Shown: piece after piece, positions 57,731-64,000 of the stretch
Position numbering within the stretch: position 1 is the first letter of the stretch
How the letters are laid out: the number at the start of each line of letters is the position of its first letter
Assembly (NCBI GenBank): GCA_041071465.1
Contig: CP163498.1
Location: 248,001 to 312,000 of the forward strand
Length of the DNA stretch: 64,000 bases
Direction: 5' to 3'
Source of the DNA: Pseudomonas putida
Lineage (GTDB): Bacteria; Pseudomonadota; Gammaproteobacteria; Pseudomonadales; Pseudomonadaceae
Translations under genes and position numbers: made by a program
The notes under the pieces: generated by a model
What the model was told of the DNA's origin: nothing
The model's database searches: none
Seen by the model: the letters and a program-made list of their open reading frames with translations, nothing else

Positions 57731-58702
57731 ATGCGTACCATCTGGTTCTTGCTGCTCCCGGGCACCCACATCCTTGATCTAGGCGGCCCGCTACAAATCA
57801 TGGCGAGCCTCGAAGAACTCCAGCTGGCACCGGTCAACGTACGTTGCATAGCCGCCAGACAACAGGTCAGCAGTTTTCAGGGCGTGACACTGAGTGGCCT
57901 GCACCAGTTGCCTGAGCGGCTCGCACCGCAGGACTTGCTGTTCGTGGTGGGCAACAAGCTCTCTGCGACACCCGCCGAAACAGCGATATTGACCGCCACC
58001 GCCCTGTGGCTGGCGAAGGTGGTCAGGCAAACGCCGGATATAAAGCTGTGCTCCATATGCACCGGTGCGTTCCTGCTGGGCGAAGCTGGCTTGCTGGATG
58101 GCCGACAGTGCACCACGCACCATCGTTACGTCGATTTGCTTCGAATGCGCTACCCAGCAGCCAAGGTGCTGGAGAACCGCCTGTTCGTCGAGGACGATGG
58201 CGTGTTCACCTCGGCAGGCGTGTCCAGCGGAACTGACCTGGCACTGCACATCGTCAGCCTGGAATTTGGCAAGGTCGTGGCCAACCAGGTGGCGCAGGAG
58301 CTGGTCATCTACCGGCGCCGCGCTGGCGAAGATGTGCAGCTGCGCGCGGCAGACCTGGCGCGCAATCACATCCACCCGTTGGTGCATGCGGCCCAGGACT
58401 ACATCGATGCACACCTGGGCACCCACTTCAGCTTCGAACAACTGGCCAGCCAGTTCAATGTCAGCTACCGGCACCTGGCGCGACTGTTCCGCGACAATAC
58501 CGGTCAAACGCTGCAGAGCTACCTGCGCACCCAACGCCTCGACCTGGCCCGTGAGCTTTTGCGCAGCAGCCACCTCAACGTGGAACAGATTGCCGAACGT
58601 TGCGGCTACGGCAGCAGCCATGCCTTTCGCTTGGCATGGCGCCAGGAAATGCCGCAACCGCCCCTGCAGTTTCGCCACGCTCTCGCCCACGAGCGCGCCT
58701 AG
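57731..58702 (+). CDS. GlxA-family AraC regulator with DJ-1/PfpI domain
   Basis: 323-residue regulator. The N-terminal amidotransferase-like domain has the nucleophile elbow KLCSICTGAFLLGEAGLLDG near residue 103 with a cysteine. The C-terminal AraC domain has two helix-turn-helix units (FSFEQLASQFNVSYRHLARLF near 237 and LNVEQIAERCGYGSSHAFRL near 285). It is convergent with the operon to its right and could sense an amino-acid-derived compound, but no operator was found. Confidence 0.9.
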   Translation: MRTIWFLLLPGTHILDLGGPLQIMASLEELQLAPVNVRCIAARQQVSSFQGVTLSGLHQLPERLAPQDLLFVVGNKLSATPAETAILTATALWLAKVVRQTPDIKLCSICTGAFLLGEAGLLDGRQCTTHHRYVDLLRMRYPAAKVLENRLFVEDDGVFTSAGVSSGTDLALHIVSLEFGKVVANQVAQELVIYRRRAGEDVQLRAADLARNHIHPLVHAAQDYIDAHLGTHFSFEQLASQFNVSYRHLARLFRDNTGQTLQSYLRTQRLDLARELLRSSHLNVEQIAERCGYGSSHAFRLAWRQEMPQPPLQFRHALAHERA

Positions 58703-58712
58703 ATTTCGACTG

Positions 58713-59639
58713 CTACCGCTCGCTTATCGCAGTCGGGGCGAAGCTTTCGGTGAAAAACTTCACCACGGCCTGGCGCGAAGCGTCGCGCGCCGCCGGGTCA
58801 GGTGCCGAACGCCCCACGCCGCCCTGACCACGGTGCAGGAACGGGTCCTGATACTCCTGGGCGGCCTCCAGCCCGTTGAAACCGTGCTCTGCGCCGGGGT
58901 AAACCAGCACCTGCGCACGCGCCTGATCTTCGCTGGGCAGGTTTGAAATCAGCGCCGGGCAGGCACGCGGGTCATCGTCATACTGGTCGTTTTCGCCTAC
59001 CAGCACCAGCAAGCGAGCCGGGGCCAGATGCTTGAAGGTATAACCTGGCACATGGTTGTAACCCCAGCACACGGGGTAAAACGCTGCCATCGAGATGGGG
59101 CGAATACCTGAGGCTTGCTCCAGCTCGTCGTTGATGGGCGCAGAGGCGGCGAGCATGGCCTGTACGCCCCCCCAGGAAAACCCGAGCACTCCCACGCGCT
59201 GGCCGTCGACGCCAGGCTGCTTGGCCAGGTAAGCCAGGGCGCCTGCCAGGTCCGGCAGGGTATCGTGCACGCGTGGCGGCCGCCCTTGTGCACCGCCAGT
59301 GAGCCTGCGCGCGCCCCACATGTCCAACTCCAGCGTTGCGATGCCGCGGGCATTGAGGTCACCGCCATGCAAGGGACCACGCGAATCCATACCCGCCGAG
59401 CCATGCAGGATGATCACAGCCGGTACCGGGCCCGCGGCCTTGGCCGGCAACGACAACACCGCCGGAACCCGAATCGGTATCGCCTTGCCGGCGGATGGCA
59501 GTGGCTGACTATAGAAAGAGACGAGCCGTTTGCTGACCGTGGCAACGGTGCCGCTATTGGTGGCAGCGACCTCAGCCCGAGCCGTTGCGAACTGAAGGGC
59601 ACAGCCCAGCACCAAGCTGATGGTCATTACTTTGAACAT
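58713..59639 (-). CDS. Secreted dienelactone-hydrolase-family alpha/beta hydrolase
   Basis: 308-residue hydrolase with a signal peptide (MTISLVLGCALQFATARA), so periplasmic. Catalytic residues are visible: VLGFSWGGVQAM near residue 165 (nucleophile Ser), LVGENDQYDDDP near 217 (Asp) and YPGAEHGFNG near 250 (His); the oxyanion segment is ILHGSAGMDSRG near 78. Start at 59639 with AGGGG upstream; two in-frame ATGs further up are less likely. Last gene of the minus-strand cluster that begins with the GNAT gene; substrate unknown. Confidence 0.85.
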   Translation of the reverse strand: MFKVMTISLVLGCALQFATARAEVAATNSGTVATVSKRLVSFYSQPLPSAGKAIPIRVPAVLSLPAKAAGPVPAVIILHGSAGMDSRGPLHGGDLNARGIATLELDMWGARRLTGGAQGRPPRVHDTLPDLAGALAYLAKQPGVDGQRVGVLGFSWGGVQAMLAASAPINDELEQASGIRPISMAAFYPVCWGYNHVPGYTFKHLAPARLLVLVGENDQYDDDPRACPALISNLPSEDQARAQVLVYPGAEHGFNGLEAAQEYQDPFLHRGQGGVGRSAPDPAARDASRQAVVKFFTESFAPTAISER

Positions 59640-59710
59640 CTGGTTACCCCTGAACGTCATGAGCGGGTGTTGAACCGGCACCCGATATAGAAAATTGGCG
59701 GCGCCCGGCA

Positions 59711-59938
59711 TCAGCCACACATCGCCATTACTGCCAGGCCGTCGACATGCCATTGGGGGAATGCCAACGGGTCGAGCATCGCCATGCCCGCCATCACGCA
59801 ACTCGCCAGCGCGAAAGCCACGGCATAGAAACGCACTTCCTTCGCGCAGGCCGTGCCATACACCGCGATCAATGCAAGGATCTGCACGCCCACGGCGAAC
59901 ACGCCAATGCCGAATCCTGAAGCGAGCAGTTCAGCCAT
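59711..59938 (-). CDS. Small membrane protein
   Basis: 75 residues with two hydrophobic segments (GFGIGVFAVGVQILALIAVY and FYAVAFALASCVMAGMAMLD). It starts inside the end of the MetZ-like gene (8-nt overlap), so it is coupled to it. Not recognised as a family. Confidence 0.65.
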   Translation of the reverse strand: MAELLASGFGIGVFAVGVQILALIAVYGTACAKEVRFYAVAFALASCVMAGMAMLDPLAFPQWHVDGLAVMAMCG

Positions 59939-61196
59939 TGAATACCGCGTTCCGGTTATGGCCGATCGGCGCTGCCATGGATGTTTGCAAGGACACGGCC
60001 TGGAAAGCCTGTTGCAGGTCGGCCTTGATATCGTCCACACGCTCCAGTCCGACGCACAACCTGATCAAACCATCCGAGATACCCGCCTGATGCCGCGCCT
60101 GTGCGTCCAGCCGCCCGTGTGTAGTTGTAGCTGGATGCGTGACCATGCTGCGGGTGTCGCCAATGTTGGTACAGCGCGCCACGCAACGCAGTTGGTCAAT
60201 CCATTGCCAAGCTGCGGCCTGGCCCCCGACGATCTCGAAAGCCAACAGTCCGCCATGGCCGTCCTGCTGGCGGCATGCCAATGCATGCTGGGGGTGGTGC
60301 TCCAGGCCGGTGTAATGCACCGCGGTCACCAGCTCCTGATGGCTAAGCCAGCGGGCCAGCTCGAAGGCGCTCTGCTGTGCCCGCATCATCCTGACTTCGA
60401 GGGTTTCCAGGCTTTTGAGCAGCAGCCAGGCGTTGAACGGGCTGCAAGAAATGCCCAAGGTACGCAGAACACCCCGCAACACCTGCATCAGGCTTTGCGA
60501 CCCCGTCACGACGCCCGCCAATGCACGCCCTTGGCCATCCATGTACTTGCCAGCGGAGTGGATGACCAAATCCGCTCCCAGTGTGTGTGGCCGCTGAAAA
60601 ACCGGGGTCAGCAAGGTGTTGTCCACCACCAGCAACGCCCCTTTTTCATGTGCCAGCGAGCTTACCGCGCGGATATCACCGATTTTCAGCAGCGGATTGG
60701 AGGGCGACTCCAACACCACCAGACGGGTCCTGCCGTCGATTGCCGACTTCCACTGCGCCAGGTCTGTCAAATCGACGAACCGGGCCTCGATCCCGAAACG
60801 GGCCATGTAGTAGCTGAAGGCATTGACGGTAGTGCCGAACACGTCACGGCTGCAGACGATGTTGTCGCCTTGCTGGAGAAAGGCGTGACAAAGCGCGGTG
60901 AAAGCGCCCATGCCGGAAGCGAACGCCACTGCGCTTTCAGCGTTTTCCAACGCTGCCACACGGCTTTCAAACGCTTGAACGGTCGGGTTGGTGAAGCGGC
61001 TGTATACATTGCCCTGCTGTTGCCCGCTGAAGCGCTCGCAAGCCTCTTTCGCTGAAGCGAAGGTGTAGGCGGACGTCATGGCCAACGGCTCGCAGAACAC
61101 ATCGGTCAGGTCGCTGACCCGGTTAGCATGCAGTGCCCCAGTTGCATTGAAATCAGTTGCGTTGAAATCATCCAGGCCAATCACGGTCGATTGCAT
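59931..61196 (-). CDS. Cys/Met metabolism PLP-dependent enzyme, MetZ/MetB-like
   Basis: 421-residue gamma-family PLP enzyme. Closest in style to O-succinylhomoserine sulfhydrylase: GNVYSRFTNPTVQAFESRVA near 71, ASGMGAFTALCHAFLQQGD near 100, the PLP lysine in VIHSAGKYMDGQGR near 210, and TLGISCSPFNAWLLLKSLET near 245. Start at 61196 with GGAGG. Sandwiched between an MFS transporter and a small membrane protein in an operon with a di-iron oxygenase-like gene, so it may act in a specialised pathway rather than in methionine synthesis. Confidence 0.88.
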   Translation of the reverse strand: MQSTVIGLDDFNATDFNATGALHANRVSDLTDVFCEPLAMTSAYTFASAKEACERFSGQQQGNVYSRFTNPTVQAFESRVAALENAESAVAFASGMGAFTALCHAFLQQGDNIVCSRDVFGTTVNAFSYYMARFGIEARFVDLTDLAQWKSAIDGRTRLVVLESPSNPLLKIGDIRAVSSLAHEKGALLVVDNTLLTPVFQRPHTLGADLVIHSAGKYMDGQGRALAGVVTGSQSLMQVLRGVLRTLGISCSPFNAWLLLKSLETLEVRMMRAQQSAFELARWLSHQELVTAVHYTGLEHHPQHALACRQQDGHGGLLAFEIVGGQAAAWQWIDQLRCVARCTNIGDTRSMVTHPATTTHGRLDAQARHQAGISDGLIRLCVGLERVDDIKADLQQAFQAVSLQTSMAAPIGHNRNAVFNG

Positions 61197-61246
61197 GGTT
61201 TTGCGCCTCCTTGTTTGCATTGAACAATGCGCAATTGATTGGTGGA

Positions 61247-62476
61247 CTATTCAGGTTCAGCGAGTTGAGCAGCCAGGGTTTCGCTTGATGGGCGAACCGC
61301 TATCAGCCACAACGATGCCAGGGCAGCCACCGCCGTGGCCGTGGCCAGGCCGGCCAAGGTCAGCTGATAGCTTTGATGCCGGTCGAAATCCAGTGCGCCC
61401 AGCTGCGTGGCCACCAACGCGCCAAGTTGATGTACCAGGAACAGCATCCCGAACACCTTGCCTTTGATTTCGGCGCCATACAGCGCGAAGCAGAAGGCAG
61501 ATGTGAGCACCACCGTTCCAAGGTAACTGGCGCCAAACAGCACAGCGAACACGTACGTTCCGAGGGGCCCGGGCGTGGTCAGCAGCACGATGACCGCAGC
61601 GGTTCGCAGCAGGTAAAACATCATCAGCAGCAGGCCCTTGTTGTAGCGGGTAGCCAACCAACCCGCGAGCAGGCCGCTGACCAGCTCCAGCACACCTAAC
61701 AGGCTCAGGCCGCTGGCCTGCACCGAACTGGGCAGCGCCTCACCCTGCCAGAACGACACCAGATGAACATCGATGAACGCCATGGTGGCACCACAACTGG
61801 CGAAACTGAGGGCCAGCACGAAGAAGCGCGGGTCACGCAGCAGAAACATCACCGGATGCCTGACCTTTGCCGCCTGCGGGTCGGGCTTCAACGGCACGGT
61901 GCGGGATACCCAATACAGCGCCAGGCTCAAAGGCACCAGAAAGATCAGGCCAACCCAGGAGAACACCGACTGCCAGGGCACGCTCTGCTGCAGCATGATC
62001 CACAACGGCGACAGCACGATGAAGCCAATGGAGGTGCCGTTGGTGACGAATGCGAAAGCGAAGGCCTTGAACCGTTCAGCGACCAGGCGATCGACCAGAA
62101 TACCCATGGGTACATAGGTCATCGCAGCGAGGGCAAAGGCGCCGAGCAGGCCGTACAACAGGGTGAACACCAGCAGGTGCGTGCCTGCGAATGTCACGCC
62201 CAGCAGCACCACCCCGCCGCTGACACTGCCCAGGGCCACCGTGCTCAAGGGCCCAACCCTGTCGCTCAGCCACCCCACCACGGGCGATACCAGGCCAATG
62301 GTCAGGACGAACAGCGATCCTGCGGTAGCCAAGGCTGCGCGCCCCTCGCCAAAGTGGGAGGCCAGGTCGACGAAGTAGACTTGGTACAACCCCTTCAAGG
62401 CGCTGGACAGAAACATCACCACGAAGCCGACGACCAGCACCGAGACGATCAAGGTAGAGCTGAATTTCTGTTTCAT
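61247..62476 (-). CDS. MFS transporter
   Basis: 409-residue, 12-helix transporter of the major facilitator superfamily (monocarboxylate/OFA-like style: LVSPVVGWLSDRVGPLSTVALG near 63 is motif A). ATG at 62476 with AAGGA upstream. Between the MetZ-like gene and the di-iron enzyme gene, it may carry the pathway substrate or export its product. Confidence 0.87.
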   Translation of the reverse strand: MKQKFSSTLIVSVLVVGFVVMFLSSALKGLYQVYFVDLASHFGEGRAALATAGSLFVLTIGLVSPVVGWLSDRVGPLSTVALGSVSGGVVLLGVTFAGTHLLVFTLLYGLLGAFALAAMTYVPMGILVDRLVAERFKAFAFAFVTNGTSIGFIVLSPLWIMLQQSVPWQSVFSWVGLIFLVPLSLALYWVSRTVPLKPDPQAAKVRHPVMFLLRDPRFFVLALSFASCGATMAFIDVHLVSFWQGEALPSSVQASGLSLLGVLELVSGLLAGWLATRYNKGLLLMMFYLLRTAAVIVLLTTPGPLGTYVFAVLFGASYLGTVVLTSAFCFALYGAEIKGKVFGMLFLVHQLGALVATQLGALDFDRHQSYQLTLAGLATATAVAALASLWLIAVRPSSETLAAQLAEPE

Positions 62477-62499
62477 GGCCAATCCTTATCGTGTGGGCA

Positions 62500-63222
62500 T
62501 TACACCGCCTCGGCTTGCGGAGCTCGGCAATACGCCTGGTACATGTTTTCGTACATCGCGTAGAACAGCTGGCAGGTGTGGTCTACAGCCTGCAACGCCT
62601 CTTCTTGCATCTGCGCCGTGCTGCACAACTGCGAGACAAGGTCCAAGCCTTCATTGACGTGGCCCACGTCTTCCTTCTGGTGCACCGAGAAGAACAGCAA
62701 GTCTTGTTCGGCCAGGCCATAGGCACGCCCCAGCAACACATGCCGTGCATCTCCAGCGACGGTCTCGAGGTTTTGCCCTTCGCTGGCGATCATCACTGCT
62801 GCCGCACCAATGTGATAACGCGCCGGGTCACGTACCGCCTGCAGGCGGAAATCGATCAGTTCCCAGGTGGCTGGCAGCGGCTGCTCGGCATCACGCTCGG
62901 CATCGCTGATGCCGAGCGCCCTCAGGAAATTCTGCATGAGCACGACATGGTTGTCGGTGCGGGAAAGCCGGCCGGTTTCTTCTTCGAAACAATTGGTGAT
63001 CAGTGCCCGCTTGTGGGCAGGCAACGGGCAATGAAAGAACAAGTGCTCGACATAGGTCAGGAAGTACTTGGTGAGCTGATAGCCTTGCAACGCGACCTTG
63101 CGCAGCAGCGGCCTGTTGCCCTCAGGCGCAAGCAGTTCCTTGAATATCGGGTGGGACAGGGTCAGATGGTGGTGCAGTTTCTGCTCCAGCTGATCGCGAA
63201 AGGCTGCAGTAGATAAGGCCAT
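62500..63222 (-). CDS. Haem-oxygenase-like di-iron enzyme (HDO, PqqC/CADD-like)
   Basis: 240-residue all-helical protein of the iron-containing redox enzyme family. The metal-binding pattern of HDO proteins is complete by eye: EEETGRLSRTDNHVVLMQNF near 79 (Glu and His ligands), GAAAVMIASEGQNLE near 139 (Glu), and FFSVHQKEDVGHVNEG near 177 (His, Asp, His). Relatives include UndA, BesC, SznF and CADD, which use O2 for oxidative cleavage or N-oxygenation, often of amino acids. Operon neighbours are a GNAT, an MFS and a PLP enzyme. Precise reaction unknown. Confidence 0.82.
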   Translation of the reverse strand: MALSTAAFRDQLEQKLHHHLTLSHPIFKELLAPEGNRPLLRKVALQGYQLTKYFLTYVEHLFFHCPLPAHKRALITNCFEEETGRLSRTDNHVVLMQNFLRALGISDAERDAEQPLPATWELIDFRLQAVRDPARYHIGAAAVMIASEGQNLETVAGDARHVLLGRAYGLAEQDLLFFSVHQKEDVGHVNEGLDLVSQLCSTAQMQEEALQAVDHTCQLFYAMYENMYQAYCRAPQAEAV

Positions 63223-63297
63223 TCAGGGTGTTCCTTGGGTGAGAGAGACAGGTGCCGTTGACTGCGATGGCCACAGGCAGAGTCGACGAAGGGCAAC

Positions 63298-63873
63298 TCA
63301 GTCCAGGTTGAGTCGCAGCGCAAGGCTTTCCACGGGCTGGGCCATGTAATGGCCGCGATGCTTCACGCCATCGACACGTGCGTAGTCGTCCAGCACGCCG
63401 TAGGTCTGGAAGCCGAAGGTTTGCCATAACCGGTGTGCACGGGTGCCCTCGCGTACATCCAGGGTCAACAGCTCGATACCTTGGGCCTGGCACAGGCGCA
63501 CGACTTCGCTGAAAGCCCGTGCCACCAGGCCGGTCCCGCGATAGGCCGGGTGCACCACGCCCTTGCTCAGGTCGGCAATATGCCGGCAGTTCGGCATGCT
63601 GCTGCGCGAAACAATGACCAGGCAGGCCGGCCCCGCCATTGCCTGGCCGAGCAGGACATGGGTATTGCCGCCATGGATGCGCTCTTGCAACGAGGCCGTG
63701 AATTCGACGCTCTGCCCGGCAGACATCTCATGCTCGTAACCCAGAACACCGCCATCGCCAACCGTGCTGTTGATCAGTTGCATGATGGCCGGCGCGGTAT
63801 CGCTGTCGGCCTGACGCAACCACTGCAACTGTGGCTCGCCAGGGGCCACCTGCTTTGAAGAGAGGGTGTTCAT
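63298..63873 (-). CDS. GNAT-family N-acetyltransferase
   Basis: 191-residue GNAT: acetyl-CoA motif A is seen as LSKGVVHPAYRGTGLVARAF near 113 (core HPAYRGTGLV), followed by LLTLDVREGTRAHRLWQTFG near 145. Start at 63873 with AAGGGA; an upstream in-frame ATG adds 8 residues. First visible gene of the minus-strand operon. It may modify the pathway product or provide self-protection. Confidence 0.85.
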   Translation of the reverse strand: MNTLSSKQVAPGEPQLQWLRQADSDTAPAIMQLINSTVGDGGVLGYEHEMSAGQSVEFTASLQERIHGGNTHVLLGQAMAGPACLVIVSRSSMPNCRHIADLSKGVVHPAYRGTGLVARAFSEVVRLCQAQGIELLTLDVREGTRAHRLWQTFGFQTYGVLDDYARVDGVKHRGHYMAQPVESLALRLNLD

Positions 63874-63905
63874 TGCGTAAATCCCTTGTGCGTACAAGCT
63901 GGGAT

Positions 63906-63917
63906 TTAAACGTTTAA
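63906..63917. promoter_or_regulatory. LacI/GalR-type palindrome TTAAACGTTTAA
   Basis: Perfect 12-bp palindrome with the central CG typical of LacI-family operators, about 33 nt upstream of the GNAT start. The regulator would lie outside the window. Bases 63918-64000 show no further gene. Confidence 0.4.
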
Positions 63918-64000
63918 GTGCGATGCCGGGTAAGAAGGGAACCGGACAGGAAGCGGAAGGATAGTGACATCCACGACCAAAATGCCATCAGCACCCGAGG

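Noticed and set aside
60999..61010. CTGTATACATT resembling the GntR-type box
   Set aside because: Inside the MetZ-like coding sequence and with two mismatches; likely chance.

Overview
This is a high-GC gammaproteobacterial chromosome segment, almost certainly from the Pseudomonas putida group. The gene order (uric acid catabolism, glyoxylate carboligase cluster, ccm cytochrome c maturation operon, fliK-like gene) and two families of short REP palindromes (one built on GTAGGAGCGGG...CCCGCGAAGAGG, the other on TGTGGGAGCGGCC...GTCGCGA) are typical of that group.

Layout. 1-4.0 kb: end of xdhB, then xdhC and guaD (purine to urate). 4.0-7.2 kb: aquaporin, FCD-type GntR regulator, AzgA-like purine permease. 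7.8-15.6 kb: uraH, puuE, uraD, allA, puuD (urate hydroxylase fused to cytochrome c), an NCS2 urate/xanthine-type permease and two paralogous Tsx-like outer-membrane channels. 15.8-19.6 kb: LTA-synthase-like sulfatase, DUF808 membrane protein, RutR-like TetR regulator. 20-29.2 kb: GlcG/HbpS-like protein, gcl, hyi, glxR, ttuD, pyk, urea transporter, potassium channel. 29.4-33.8 kb: sbp, followed by an accessory patch (possible IS4-type remnant, DHA2 MFS exporter, fragments of a methyltransferase and of sbp, broken mscS). 33.8-44.1 kb: methyltransferase, EamA exporter with divergent Lrp regulator, NCS1 permease plus hydantoin/allantoin racemase, amino-acid oxidase, phosphatase, FKBP, GFA, PhzF, 2-hydroxyacid dehydrogenase. 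44.2-44.95 kb: a large inverted repeat framed by microsatellites. 45-52.3 kb: lipoprotein and ccmIHGFEDCBA. 52.4-57.6 kb: a large toxin-like gene beside a duplicated fliK leader, then fliK and an FlhB-like gene. 57.7-64 kb: GlxA-type regulator and a minus-strand operon with a dienelactone-hydrolase-like protein, a small membrane protein, a MetZ-like PLP enzyme, an MFS transporter, a haem-oxygenase-like di-iron enzyme and a GNAT.

How the genes fit together. Guanine and xanthine become urate, then 5-hydroxyisourate (PuuD), allantoin (UraH, UraD), allantoate (PuuE), and after ureidoglycolate (AllA) glyoxylate plus urea. Glyoxylate goes through Gcl, Hyi, GlxR, TtuD and Pyk to pyruvate. The allantoicase step (allantoate to ureidoglycolate) has no gene in the window. 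A palindrome TTGTAYACAA occurs twice in each of four intergenic regions (gntR/permease, uraH/puuE, glcG-like/gcl, upstream of the NCS1 permease), which looks like one regulon, probably controlled by the GntR protein encoded here. Two RutR-type boxes also lie upstream of the NCS1 permease.

Caution. Ten genes between 34.0 and 57.3 kb are broken by a missing single base in a short G or C run. Since four of these are ccm genes, systematic sequence error is more likely than real gene death. I annotate these as pseudogenes (the toxin as two pieces) and describe the intact form.
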